DNA from: Topomyia yanbarensis
Lineage: Eukaryota > Arthropoda > Insecta > Diptera > Culicidae
Direction: 5' to 3'
Assembly (NCBI RefSeq): GCF_030247195.1
Contig: NC_080672.1
Span: 163,189,471-163,253,470 of the forward strand
Length of the DNA stretch: 64,000 bases
Position 1 is the stretch's first letter. Every line of letters starts with the position of its first letter. A program made the position numbers and the translations under genes. This document shows positions 46,406 to 57,640 of this stretch, in pieces. The notes below the pieces were generated by a model. The model was not told the origin of the DNA and ran no database searches. It was given only the letters and a program-made list of their open reading frames with translations.

Positions 46406-46753
46406 CACGCAACCGTAAAATAACCTACAGAATAAGTTCTTTTAACTTAAATTTAGGTACTTTTGAGCTGTGCATCGCTTTTGCACTTATTAGTGTTGTC
46501 AAAAACAAAACCAGAGATTCGACTCAGTCGAGGTCTTCCGTGCAATAAGGTACTTTTGAGTTGTTTAAGGTATACTCAAAATTAGGAATATTCTACTTAA
46601 ATTTAAGTAAATTAAACTCAAGGTTGAGTTATTATTTTTGCCGCAGTTAAATGTAAACTACTTTCAACACGGTTTACCTAATTTTACATTCCTGCACGAT
46701 ACCACGAGATTGAGTCAAAAGTACTGAATTTTGGGTAGTTTTTCGGTGGCGTG
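46406..46753. mobile_element. CACGCAACCG-ended MITE, copy 1
   Basis: The left end CACGCAACCGTAAAATAACC, followed by AGAATAAGTTCTTTT, is matched imperfectly and inverted on the right (GTACTGAATTTTGGGTAG then TTTTTCGGTGGCGTG). The interior contains TTCGACTCAGTCGAGGTC, itself palindromic. The first 242 bp match the copy at 48628 closely and end at the same base. Confidence 0.6.
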
Positions 46754-46765
46754 CAGAGTGTATGT

Positions 46766-47016
46766 ACACGGTAAAATAAAACAACCTCCAGAATAAGTTC
46801 TTTTAACTTACTTTTGAGTTGTGCGTCGCTTTCGCACTTATTAGTGTTGTCAAGAACAAAACTAGAGATTCGACTCAGTCGAGGTTTTCCGTGGAGGAAG
46901 GTACTTTTTAAATGGAAACTACCTTCAACACGGTTTACCTATTTTTACCTTCCTCCACGATACCCCGAGATTGAAAACTCAAAAGAACTCAATTTTAGCT
47001 GGTTTTTCGTTTGCGT
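46766..47016. mobile_element. CACGCAACCG-ended MITE, copy 2 (deleted variant)
   Basis: Shares GAATAAGTTCTTTTAACTT, CGCACTTATTAGTGTTGTCA and the TTCGACTCAGTCGAGG palindrome with copies 1 and 3, and ends AACTCAATTTTAGCTGG then TTTTTCGTTTGCGT. CGTGGAGGAAGGTA near 46890 is matched inverted near 46948, making a hairpin. It lies 12 bp after copy 1. Confidence 0.55.
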
Positions 47017-47923
47017 ATAAGGAAATAGTATCTATATGACAACTGTCATGATTATCTGTCAGTAATATTCCAAACGAACAAACGACCTCTCAAAATACAT
47101 GGATTTGACTCGTTTGGAATGACACTGACAAATAATCATTGTTCCAATTTTGACAGTGTCGTCATTCTCCTTATATGCACTCAGGTTTTACCCTTTAAAC
47201 AAAAAGGCGGCTAGACAGATTACATCATGTGGAAGTCTGCTGAATTGTTGAATTTTCTACGGCTTATGTACGTACACGTCACATGACACAAATACTGCAT
47301 TACTAGCTAGTGGAAAATAATAAACAAGTCGGCAAAAGCAAATGAAATTGTTTTCAACCAAGAAACTGCATTAGTAGGTTTGTTCCAGTACACGGAAGAC
47401 ACTCCCAAGTAAACAGGAGCAAAAATATTTGCTTCATTTTACTCCGGTTTGCTATCAGAAGAAGAAAAAGGAGAAGAAGAGAGTACAGAAACGATTTTCT
47501 CCGGAGTACTTCCTGGTACTAGAACAAATATAGGTGTTCTCGAGACCGGTCGAAAAAACAAAATTTTAATGTCCATTCGAGTGTGGGAAATATGGCTTTC
47601 AAATGAAATTCATGCGAACATTGTGTGACAAGCACATTAACATGATAAAAAATACCGCTAACTGAATTTTCCAAAAGAATTATAAGTCACAGTTTATAGA
47701 GAACAGTTACGCAAAGAGTGAAGTCAAAAAAGTCTACCTATCGAGCACAATTGAAATTCATCTCTGATATCTCTGCAGCAAAGCTGGTAATCAACATTCA
47801 ATGAAAAAATATTTCATATTCACGTGGAATTTGTTTGAATATAATTTGAAAGACCACACGAAATGCGTTTTAATGGAGTTCCATGTGATCGTGTGGATTA
47901 TTTTCAGCGTAGGCTATTGACAC
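47017..47923. other. AT-rich stretch, no gene seen
   Basis: A purine-rich GAAGAAGAAAAAGG run near 47458-47490 and an inverted pair ATGATTATCTGTCAGT / ACTGACAAATAATCAT near 47047 and 47125 are the only structures noted. Confidence 0.4.
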
Positions 47924-48182
47924 CAGAGATGCCAGATTTGCAGCAAGTCTGCAAATTGACAGACTTTTAATTTAAGCTGCAGATTTTTTGTATGCCGCAG
48001 ATATTTGCAGATTTTTTAGTTTGGTTGCAGATATTTGCAGATTTTTTAGTTTGGTTGCAGATATTTACAGATTTTTGAATATAAAGGCTTTTGGTTACAC
48101 TAGCTTTCCTGGCATTTTTTGTTCTTCCCAGACTTTTAAAATTATTATTGCAGACATTTGAAAAAAGTACCTGGCATCTTTG
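47924..48182. mobile_element. hAT-type MITE with perfect 8-bp duplication
   Basis: Bounded by ATTGACAC at 47916-47923 and again at 48183-48190. The ends CAGAGATGCCAGATTTGC and, inverted, CAAAGATGCCAGGTAC are imperfect inverted repeats. Inside, GCAGATATTTGCAGATTTTT recurs three times with a 29-bp period. An 8-bp duplication with CA-G ends is typical of hAT transposition. No coding capacity. The element at 57641 has the same style of end. Confidence 0.8.
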
Positions 48183-48627
48183 ATTGACACGGAGTAACTT
48201 GAACTGATTCTTTGGAGCACGATGAAAAGATAGAAAAGGCCGAGTTCAACTCGGATCTTCCGATTCGAACACTTAGGGACAATTTTTATTTCGAAACTAC
48301 TGATAAAAATTATGATTACCGGACCGAGACAAAACTTATTTACAACAGAAAAGGCCACTACAGTCGTGATTCGCTGGTTGGACACAACTGGACCGCTTTT
48401 TAGTTGGACCTCCTCTAGTTGAACCATTGTCCAACTAAAAGTCCATCTGAACGTCAAAATCTCATGTCAAATTGACTTTGACAATCTATCTAACAATCTT
48501 TTAGACTACTAATGTCTTATTTGGAGAATTTTTGACATTAGCCAGTCGGTCCAACTAGCGAATTAAATTCGTTAGTTGGATATAGGCTGTGGTCTAAAAC
48601 TGAAACACTCCTGAACATGCTCTACAT
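48183..48627. other. Short spacer with GTCCAAC words
   Basis: GTTGGAC and GTCCAAC recur several times in both orientations between 48376 and 48590, suggesting a small degraded inverted-repeat element, but I cannot place its ends. No gene. Confidence 0.35.
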
Positions 48628-48869
48628 GCAACCGTAAAATAACCTACAGAATAAGTTCTTTTAACTTAAATTTAGATACTTTTGAGCTGTGCGTCGCTTT
48701 CGCACTTATTAGTGTTGTCAAAAACAAAACGAGAGATTCGACTCAGTCGAGGTCTTCCGTGCAGTAAGGTACTTTTAAGTTGTTTGGGGTATACTCAAAA
48801 TTAGGTAAATTCAACTTAAATTTAAGTAAATTAAACTCAAGGTTGAGTTATTATTTTTGCCGTAGTTAA
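48628..48869. repeat. CACGCAACCG-ended MITE, copy 3 (partial)
   Basis: A 242-bp direct match to 46409-46650 with few substitutions, from GCAACCGTAAAATAACC to CCGTAGTTAA. The right-hand part present in copy 1 is missing here. Confidence 0.75.
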
Positions 48870-49194
48870 ACACGGTAAAAAATGTTCACGTCTAATTTAA
48901 AGGCTTTTGCACTTCAGTCAGATCGTTATGGCGCACTACCAATTGAAGTGATTTAGCTTTGATTTTATAGTGATTTACAATTTACATCAAAGTGATCTCT
49001 CTTTGATAATTATTCAATAGAAATTACCTTTAAAATAAAAATTAAATCTGTTGAATTAGCACCACTGTTCACATCTATTGAATAAAAATTCCTTTTTCCT
49101 TGGTTACAAATGTCAAAAAACGCATGGGCCCAAAAGTATGAAGATGCCCAACTGACAACAAACAGAGTGGCAAAAATGTGAATTAGTTTCCGAG
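48870..49194. other. AT-rich spacer, no gene seen
   Basis: Nothing recognisable beyond AT-rich DNA. Confidence 0.4.
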
Positions 49195-49293
49195 TAAAAC
49201 CTTAAGAGAAGAAAAGACAATCGCGTAGCTAATTTGATCCTAACCTCAATATTGAACCAGCTTCTGATTGGTCGTTTTGCCAGTCTCTTAGGT
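49195..49293. repeat. Partial copy of the TTTAACC-ended element
   Basis: CTTAAGAGAAGAAAAGACAA, TCGCGTAGCTAATTTGATCC and CTTCTGATTGGTCGTTTTGCC follow the same order as 43566-43660, with a short deletion and few substitutions. Only the left end is present. Confidence 0.75.
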
Positions 49294-49880
49294 AAAACCC
49301 TAAGACAAGACGTGACAATCGGATTCTTATTTTTCTTTCGACGTTCTTCATTTCGCGCATTTTACCCCTGCTGAAAACTTCCGAACAGTGTTGCTACTTT
49401 TATATTATTCTTGTTGATTTAGTTTTAGTCTGCAATTTGTATGGTAAAACACTATTAGGTTTTACACCAACCGACATAAACCCACAATCTGAGACGGATG
49501 AACTTCCTTTGACAATTCTCGGTGGTTTTTACGTAGAAGTTACGTGAGTTCGAATGTAACAGATGAGCACCCGTTGCACTCGGTCTCACGCAACTGACAT
49601 AGTAATCAAACCACTGAGAATTGGGTCATTACGCTATATATAGTTTTCCGTTCCATTCGATAAATTTTAGGTCCAATATACATAATATAACATTATTTTA
49701 AAAAAATTCGTTGTAGTACATAAAAACGATTTTTTTGTTTTTTTTTAATAAATATTATGTAAACATAGACAACCATACATAGGAAAACAGCGGTTGTTTA
49801 CATCTGGCCTATCAAGACAACACCCAAAATAAAAAAAACTATATACATTGATATATCAAATCAACGCTTTTTTGTGAAAA
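49294..49880. other. AT-rich spacer, no gene seen
   Basis: At 49297 TAAAACCCTAAGACAAGACG again resembles the TTTAACC-type terminus. The rest is unassigned; no gene. Confidence 0.4.
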
Positions 49881-50304
49881 GGGCGATACTTACAAATGTA
49901 AACATAGGGCTTTTTTCTTACATGCGAATGAGGGCTTCGAAACGCAACAAATTAACCTAAAAATTTTGATTCTACGATATTTCTTTCTTAAACTACAGCA
50001 AAAAATACAACGGGCGAAACTGTATTTTTGTTTGTTTATTTAAAGTTTCGCCCTCCACGCTCCATGCAAACAAACAGGGCGATACTTTTTTTGCTAGCAG
50101 TTTAGAGGCGAAACTGTTATTTTCGTATTTTTTTAGGATTATCAAACTGATACCAGCTGTAAATAGTAACAATGATCTCTATTGAAAAAACCCGGACGAA
50201 ATCGGTGGTGTAAAACGGTAGTTATTGTAAAAAAACGTAAGGGCGATACTTCAATGCTGATAGGTGGGACCGAAAAAGTAAACAATCGCCAAAGGGACGA
50301 TACT
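49881..50304. repeat. Cluster of GGGCGATACTT / GGGCGAAACT motifs
   Basis: Seven near-identical 10-11 bp motifs in 424 bp: plus-strand copies at 49881, 50012, 50077, 50105 (AGGCGAAACTG), 50241 and 50294 (GGGACGATACT), and one inverted (AGTTTCGCCC) at 50044. The surrounding DNA is AT-rich, so the G+C-rich motifs stand out. They could be protein-binding sites within a degraded transposon or a regulatory cluster. No gene covers them. Confidence 0.6.
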
Positions 50305-51000
50305 AACATTTTGTCAATTTCAATAGCAAAAACAAATTTTAATTTAATAATTTCAAATACTTTATGAAGTTTTGGGTTTCGATCACTGAATCATGCAATC
50401 TAGGATGTCAAAAACACAATAGTTCTTAAATAGGAAATAAAACCAAGTCTGGAAATATTCACTGTTGATTTTCTTTGAACGGTATCACTGCTAGTAACGC
50501 CCTTTTCAAGAAAAAGCGTCGAAATAAAAATAACCCTGCGGGAAAACCGAGAAAACATGTGTTCATTTTTTCTGACAAGGCATCATTTGTCGTGAAATTC
50601 GATATGTCAACTGCTTCTGATAGTGTCAAATCAAGACTGTCAACATATTTCTTTATTTTAAATTTAAATTTTAATTTCACGTTTCCTGAGTTGGAAAAAA
50701 CATTGTTGTAATCACGAAAATCAGCTTTATCGATGTATGTAAAAAAAAGATTTTTTCTCATTTAATGACCCAATTGTCAAACATGAACTTCATTCACCAT
50801 GAGTTCATTCGTGTCGTCATCTTGTAGAACTCAATATTGATGAAGGATACCGTTTTTCCATATCATGGGTGCCTAGAATGGTTTGATGAAGCCTTTTCCT
50901 GAAACATTTTAGCTTATGGATTGGTTACTTTCTTAAATTATTGGTTACTCTTGTTAAATTAAGCGATGTTCCGAAAAATGCTATAGTTGTGCTGCTCCCC
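50305..51000. other. AT-rich spacer, no gene seen
   Basis: Overlapping short frames occur on both strands at 50459-50761, neither with a recognised domain. Confidence 0.4.
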
Positions 51001-51221
51001 TTATTAAACTTCCATTAAAGCAGGTGCAACCTATTTGTTTCACTTGACCAACTTAACAGTGCCCGGTTAAAGTTTGTCTGGGATACAAATGTACCCCACA
51101 AAACCGTTCATTTTTGTGTCTTTTTTCATGTGTACATTATTCGGAAGATTTATGATATCTTTTATTTAAAAGCAAGATGTCAATACATAGTAAGCGAGAA
51201 ACTTGTGTAAAATTGTATATG
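51001..51221 (-). repeat. Inverted relative of the piggyBac-like segment at 53.55-53.74 kb
   Basis: Read on the minus strand, this stretch matches 53551-53741: AATTGTAT, ACTTGTG, AAAGCAA, the palindrome GGGGTACATTTGTATCCC (51080-51097) and AACAAATAGGTTGCACCTGC. Similarity is interrupted by an extra ~30 bp after the palindrome. Confidence 0.6.
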
Positions 51222-51329
51222 CTTCAAAATTGCTCAACAATAGAATCTGTTATTTGATATAATAAAGGTACTATAGCAAAGTAACTAGAAAATGCGCTTT
51301 GATCGTTATCGTACTACGCCAAATTATGA

Positions 51330-51513
51330 CATGTACATATGAGAGAGGGGGAGCAAGTTATAATGTTACTTAACATGTTTATACAGTAGAAAAAAGTTTT
51401 TTTTTAAGAATTTGTTACGTAATTGGGGAGGAAGGATAGATAAAATTGTGACAATTTGTTACATGGGGGATGGGGGAGCCAATTTTGGTGTTACATAATT
51501 AATGAATGATCCC
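51330..51513. repeat. Degenerate GGGACCATTC-type MITE
   Basis: The body (GAGAGAGGGGGAGCAAGTTA, TTGTTACGTAATTGGGGAGG, GTTACATGGGGGATGGGGGA) and the right end (AATTAATGAATGATCCC then TAA) follow the element at 37364. The left end is not recognisable. Confidence 0.65.
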
Positions 51514-51666
51514 TAATTTGTAAATTACATGCAAGACACACCACTCGTCTCGTCATCTTCTCGTCATATTTTGCTGATCAAAGTTACCCCATAAACAACG
51601 AATTTTAAAAATAAAATACAATACCAATTTAAAATTTTCAATATATGGGCACCATCTACTTGAATT

Positions 51667-52156
51667 GGTCGGTGTTAAGTCAGACCGGAGTAAGTCGCAA
51701 ACCATCTAAAAGTGTAATAATGATATCACTGGTCACACACACTTAATTTTTTCTACCGAGTTTCAGCTTTTTTCACCTCTTTTGCCAAAATCTCAACAGC
51801 TGAGATCTCAGTAAACAATTTTTTGGCTGAGATCTCAGTAAAAGTGACGTTTCATAACTGATATTCGGAAACTGTTTCACCGGAAATCAGCTAACAAAGC
51901 TCACTTCACTGAGATATCAGTTTCTAAATTTGCTGACTACACGGCTGTAGGGAAATTACCGAACTGAATTGGGTGTGCAGAATTTCGTCATCTACATTCG
52001 ACATTTGCCAGATTTGAAAAATGTAACAATAAACACGAATTATGGCAAAAATCAACTTTCAATTACAATATAAAAGATGCTGCGATTCAAACTTTAAACT
52101 CGTTTGTCTTGAAATCAATATTTTGTCACTTAGCTCGGTCTGACTTAACACCGACT
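51667..52156. mobile_element. MITE with GGTCGGTGTTAAGTCAGACC ends
   Basis: The left end GGTCGGTGTTAAGTCAGACC is matched inverted by CGGTCTGACTTAACACCGAC at the right; AATT flanks both sides. 490 bp. Three internal TGAGATCTCAG or TGAGATATCAG words are palindromic and evenly placed on either side of the centre. No coding capacity. Confidence 0.7.
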
Positions 52157-52594
52157 AATTGAAGATAGTTATTCGAAAAACTTTGGAAGAAGTGACCAAT
52201 GTTCCTCCATTTTACGGTTCCTGTTTTATCTCGATTACTGCATACTTCTGTATTTTTACTGTTTGTATTGGCGTTTGGTTTTCAAAAAGGAACCGGAATA
52301 AATACACTTTTTGATCGGTTTTTGAATAATTTATTACTTGTTCAAAAACAATTTAATATTCTTCACAACGCCGTATAGATGATCAAAATCGGTTAGAAAC
52401 TGCCGAAGTAATTAAGAAAAACCTGTTCTTATCCACCTAAGGTGCAATAGTGCCTTTCTCATTTGTCCAAACTACGATTCCATGGCTAATTATATTCAAT
52501 ACAATGGTGGAAATGTATGGTACATATTCAGTGTGATTTGCACATGCATACAATGGATCGACAGCCACGATTTTGAGATACTATGTGTCGACAC
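52157..52594. other. Spacer with mosquito-type repeat fragment
   Basis: CCACCTAAGGTGCAATAGTG and TGCCTTTCTCATTTG at 52434-52469 resemble the GCCTTTCTCATAT repeat fragments at 54.8-55.1 and 59.9 kb. No gene. Confidence 0.4.
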
Positions 52595-52596
52595 TA

Positions 52597-52840
52597 GAGA
52601 TGGTCGGGTTCGGGTTTTTAGACCCGAAACCCGGATTCGACCCGAACCCGACGGGTTTCGGGTCGGGTTCGGGTTCAATAAATTTAAGCTTCTCGGGTTC
52701 GGGTCGGGTTTTGAAATTTGAAATTCTCGGGCTCGGGTCGGGTCCGGGTTTTCAAAATTTTGATATTTCGGGCTCGGGTCGGGTTTTTCAAATTAGAAAT
52801 TGTCGGGGTCGGGTCGGGTTCGGGTTTTGAACAAAACAAC
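52597..52840 (+). repeat. CGGGTTCGGGTCGGGTT array, left
   Basis: About six blocks of CGGGTCGGGTTCGGGTTT separated by AT-rich linkers of ~20 bp. Open frames through it encode only Gly/Ser/Phe/Arg repeats and are not considered genes. Confidence 0.8.
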
Positions 52841-54324
52841 CCAACCATCTCTTGACGCTGTCTATACACAAAACCCAGCCTTTTTTATACTTCGTGATAC
52901 GAATGGAAGACACATATAACCGTACCAAATGGTAGCACCTTTAAATCGCTAGAATTCGTCGTATTTTCTGGTGCTCAAATATAGTATTTTTTCATTCTTG
53001 TATAAAATTCTGTCTCTTCAGATTCGCAAACTGATTATTTTGTGTTTTAAAAGAACATTCATGAGAGAGCATTCAACAATCTCACATCTAAAATCTCTTT
53101 GCGATTTATTTTTAATGATAATTAGTAATAAATCAAGTCAACAGGAATTTATCGGAAAATATTGGTTCAACTTTCTGTTTTAAAATATTAATTTCGACAG
53201 GTATTTTAAAACCGATCCGTAGGCTGCGGTCAGAGTAAACGCGTAAAACTCAGCTAAAGCGTACAGCAAATAATGTCCAAAGCAAGGCGAGTAGAAATCT
53301 AAGGAAAGTAGAAACAATAAAAACCAATCTATTGATCCGAAATCAAACAGTGGGTGTTGCGAGTGCAGTTAATGGTAGTACATTTTGCTACATATTGAAT
53401 AATAATTGTCCATTAACCCTACAACGGTTTCGTGACATTTTCTCTAAGTAAACGGTTTTTTGCGATACATTCGTAGCCAAAAACTAAAATCGCTCTAATA
53501 TGCCTAATTTTTATTAAATTTATAATTAAATTGGATAGTTTTATTCTAAAACATACAATTTTTCACAAGTTTTTCGTTTACTGTGTATCGATGTTTTGCT
53601 TTTAAAAAAAGATAAAATAATGTCTTCTGAATTATGCAAACATGACAAAACATTAACGTAAATGGTTTAGTGGGGTACATTTGTACCCCAAATGCAACAA
53701 ATAGGTTTTACCTCCTTTAATAGAAGTTTAATAATAATCAAATTGATTTATGATAAAGAATGCTTGCAGTTAAAATAAACTGTAACTATTTACTAAAAAG
53801 GACGTTATAGCCCGGGCCCCGGGGACGATTTCACAATTCCCATATATTGAAATCACAAATTTGGTGGTACTGCTCTGGTAAATCACCATAGCTAACATGT
53901 GATATATTATACCAAACTACCTTGCAGGAATGGTTTTACATTCCCTAGAAAAGAAATGTATAGAATTCGCTTTTGATACAAAATTAGAAATTTTGGTTAA
54001 GTACGACGGGCAAGGTTGTTTGAAACTGTCACCATAAAGTTTTTTTGTTTCCCCATGAGTTAGCGACCGATTTATTCTACATTTCGTTTAATATATCGAC
54101 AATTTGTAAGTTTCTCATAACATTACATATTCGACGTTCAATAATAGCAAATAAAAATGCGGATTTTACTCGCCAGTAATTCGTTCCGCCATAGGCAGAT
54201 ATAACTCAACGCGTATGGTGCTACTTCAGATTCGAATGATTCTACTATTCTAGGATGAACCTAGGGTGCCTAAAATTAAAAATCTTCGAGATCTCTGGTG
54301 GATTCCCCATATTAGCAAGTTGGG

Positions 54325-54590
54325 TTCGGATCGGGTTTCTCAAATTAAAAATTTTCGGGTTCGGGTCGGGTTCGGGTTTTCAAATTTTAAAATTCTCGGG
54401 GTCGGGTCGGGTTCGGGTTTTACAAAATTGTCATTCTCGGGTACGGGTCGGGTCCGGGTTTTCTTATTTTAAAATTTCGGGCTCGGGTCGGGTGCGGGTT
54501 TTTCAAATTTTATAATTTCGGGCTCGGGTCGGGTTCGGGTTTTTCAATTTTCAAGCTCTCGGGTTCGGGTCGGGTTCGGGTTGGAAAAAA
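54325..54590 (+). repeat. CGGGTTCGGGTCGGGTT array, right
   Basis: Six to seven blocks of CGGGTCGGGTTCGGGTTT with AT-rich linkers, same orientation as the array at 52597. Confidence 0.8.
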
Positions 54591-54814
54591 ATGAAACCCG
54601 TCCATCTCTAGTCGACACTGAATCATCGCTTGAAACCAGCGGCGAATCAAGGAGGAAGATCCGGAGGGTCCGGACCCTGCCGAAAATTTTCAACTTGTTA
54701 AGAAATTTTAAACTAGTCTAGTTATAATTTTAAAGTAGCAACCCCTCACTGCATACTCCTACCTAACCCTACATAAGTCAAATAAAATTTTGTCCCTTTT
54801 TTGACCGGGATTAG

Positions 54815-55098
54815 GTTAACGATTTTTAGAGTGATTGCATAGCCTTTCTATATGAGAAAGGCAAAAATGTGCCAAAATCAAAAAAGTCAATTTTCGTTCA
54901 AATTTTTTTTTTCGGTATTACATCAAATCTCAACGTTTCATGTGACATTTTTTTCCACATACACACATACACACAGAAATTTTTCTATCTCGACAAACTG
55001 AGTCGAATGGCATATGACACTCGGCCCTCCGGGCCGGGTTAGCTTGCCGATTTTTAGAGTGATTGCATAACCTTTCTATATGAGAAAGGCAAAAAGAG
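54815..55098 (-). repeat. Mosquito-type interspersed repeat fragments
   Basis: GATTTTTAGAGTGATTGCAT and CCTTTCTATATGAGAAAGGC occur twice in direct orientation (about 54823 and 55048). Between them the minus strand reads CCCGGAGGGCCGAGTGTCAT, CATTCGACTCAGTTTGTCGAG and GTGTGTATGTGTG. The same order recurs on the plus strand at 59882-60013. The phrase type is abundant in culicine mosquito genomes; I do not name the family. Confidence 0.6.
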
Positions 55099-55335
55099 AA
55101 TTTTGATGTATTTTAAAGACTTGTCCCATAAGAAATGAAATAATTCATAATAAAATAGTCAAAACACAATATATTTTTCAACAGACTACTTTATGAATGA
55201 TTTTGAAATAAAATTATCCAATTTAGTTATAAATTCAATAAAAATTAGGCATATTACTCCTTTTTAAGCTCTGGGGTACGAATGTACCCCAAAAAACTGT
55301 TTACGCATAGATTTAGTCACGAAACCTTTGTAGGG

Positions 55336-57632
55336 TTAATGAAATCAACACAAGGAATCTATTTAATCACAGCACTAAACTTTCTCTTACAAACTATTGC
55401 TAATATCTGCAGGTGCTTCAGCACATCCAATAAATTAAATCTCATCCTACGTCGCAATTGCGGAACAATTCACCATTGATTTCGACAATTAAATCAATTT
55501 CATGCCATTATTGTTTTATTAGCTTCACGTACGCTACTCTGGAATGTGTAACTTCGACGTAAATTGATTGATAATAGGTTTAGGCACAGTCTGATTCACT
55601 AGCTAATATTGTTTACCAGTCAAGCCAAAACCAGTTTCTGCCATAGGTAAATGAGAGAAGTAAAAACAGGAAAAATATCAACATTCTATACTCATCAATG
55701 ATGTTTGAGACATTCCGCGATGGGATCGATTAGGTTGATGAGGAGGAGCACTGCGTTCCAGCTTTTGAAAGAAGGTTGCGAATGTCAAGTATTCAAGTCT
55801 CAATGAATCAACAATTGCTTGCTAAGTATCGAGATTAATATCAGCTCGTTGGTTTATTTATTCCCGTTTTGTATATACCTACCTGCAAGTGGGGTGCGCG
55901 AGCGCGTTTTTCAACAGCGATCATGCAAATACTGCTAGCACAGAATAAGCAATTAGGTAGCCACGGTGCGGTGAATTATTATTTTTCATATCATGGGTTC
56001 AGCTGTTTACGAGATTTGCATAGCACTAGCGCGGCTTTGCAAATGCATTCCATCATGTATTGTTTAATTGCAAATTGAATATTTTGCTGAAAGTAAGTCC
56101 AAAATAATATTTATTGATATTCGTCTGCATGACTTGCGTCAAGTGTAGTGTACGTGATCATTGAATGTGGTTTATAATAGTGCAATTACAACGAATAGTA
56201 CCTATTTATAATTTAATGAAACCTTCTACAATAAACATACCTAATGTTAACTGTACACCACCCAAATGATAATTGTTGTCAAGGGTACGACACCAACGGA
56301 CTCCGATATGCATATTTCTTCAGCTAACATACAATAATAGCATTCATTAAAATTTTAAACACTGGGCTTGACCGCAAATTCCATTATAACTCGTTAATTG
56401 TGCGACACCACTATCATCGCCTCATCAAGGAAATCTTTGAAGCGGGAGGAGCACAGCTGCCGCAGTTCAAATATTTATACTGGCGTTAGACAGTATACTT
56501 ACGATGAATGGAATCTACGATTCGAACTTGATAAACCGCGGGTCGGGTTAAGTGTGAATGTCAATCATCTACAATGAAAATGTGTCACTCCATTCGGACA
56601 GTCAGAATTAAATTCGTTTTGACTGCATGTAGCATGTGGAAAAATGAGAAAAAAACTCAAGTGAATTAATTGTATTAGTAAAGCTTCATACAATGTCTTT
56701 GAGATGCTCTGCGTAGTGATCTTGACCTACAATAAAACTACAAGAGGCAGCCCTATGGGGTTGCACGAGCTGTAGACGTAGGACTATACTACTTAATGTA
56801 AAATATTTATTTTCTTAGTAAATTTATAGTAATAATAAATCAAATATATTTCTTACGTATGGTTTAATCACAACCAATCGACATCGAATATTACATATTG
56901 AACCAAACAGAAGCCAGAAAACAGTGGCCGAATCTGGAACTAAATCTTTATAGCATAAGATTAGCTTGTAAAAACTTTTCGATTGTGTGTGGTAAAAAAC
57001 CCGGACCAATAAAGAAAAATCAAATTTTAGACAATATAATACATTTCATGTATAGACCAAGCATTCTAGTTATATTATGCCATTATTGTAACTTGCCTTA
57101 TACGTACTTTATACAAATATAGCGAATGCAGTGATCTTAATCATATATCGAAACTATAAATATACAAGAATCGAAAACAATTTTATATACGTACAAGATG
57201 CGTTTTTGCAACGGTTTTTCAAGTGGCAGTGTATTCATTCATAAATAGGCTTTGTAGTATGTACCTATTAGTAAAATCAAAATAATATAGGTTGAGTGGA
57301 AATGAATCACGTGCTGGGGAAATGAATCAATGAATTGATCGAACGTAAATAACAAACTTTCGTTGTGCAATTTAGTAACAAATTAGATCTACCTACCTAC
57401 ACATTCGCCTCAAACATTAAACCCAAGCGCACAAAGCAAAGTGAATCAACGCTGATGATGATGGGTAGAGCGAAAGAGACAACTAATACCACGACACTAT
57501 GTTAACCGTGTTTGCAAATGGAGCTCGCATGTACAAACTATTTTGTGTACGAATAATTATACATAAAAGTGTGCTGGAAACGAAAGCATAGTGTTTGGAC
57601 GGACAAGCTCAGTCGCATTCACTGAGTAGCGT
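55336..57632. other. AT-rich stretch, no gene seen
   Basis: No coding exon, RNA gene or bounded element recognised in these 2.3 kb. Confidence 0.4.
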
Positions 57633-57640
57633 ACCTCCAC

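Larger units (their letters stand above)
52595..54610. mobile_element. hAT-type inverted-repeat pair with perfect 8-bp duplication
   Basis: GTCGACAC at 52587-52594 and 54611-54618 flank TAGAGATGGTCGGG and the inverted TAGAGATGGACGGG. Next to each end is an array of CGGGTTCGGGTCGGGTT blocks alternating with AT-rich TTTTCAAATTTTAAAATT linkers (52595-52840 and 54325-54585), both in the same orientation. A second terminus-like AACCCAACCATCTCT at 52838-52852 suggests the left part alone is a short element. The 1.4 kb between the arrays includes one end of a piggyBac-like pair whose other end lies outside (see 53417), so the interval is rearranged rather than one simple transposon. Confidence 0.55.
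53417..55335. mobile_element. piggyBac-like TTAA-flanked inverted-repeat pair
   Basis: TTAA at 53413 and 55336 flank CCCTACAACGGTTTCGTGAC and its inverted partner CCCTACAAAGGTTTCGTGAC. The inverted arms extend about 134 bp (53417-53550 and 55202-55335), including ATATGCCTAATTTTTATT and AAATTGGATA. The palindrome GGGGTACGAATGTACCCC (55273-55290) lies in the right arm and a relative at 53672 just inside the left. TTAA with CCC-starting ends is the piggyBac hallmark. No transposase is present. The pair overlaps the hAT-type pair without nesting, so the two ends may come from different insertions. Confidence 0.55.

Noticed and set aside
52482..52830. Frames encoding Gly/Ser/Phe/Arg-rich repeats
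   Set aside because: Products of the CGGGTTCGGGTCGGGTT array in all frames on both strands; no evidence of a gene.
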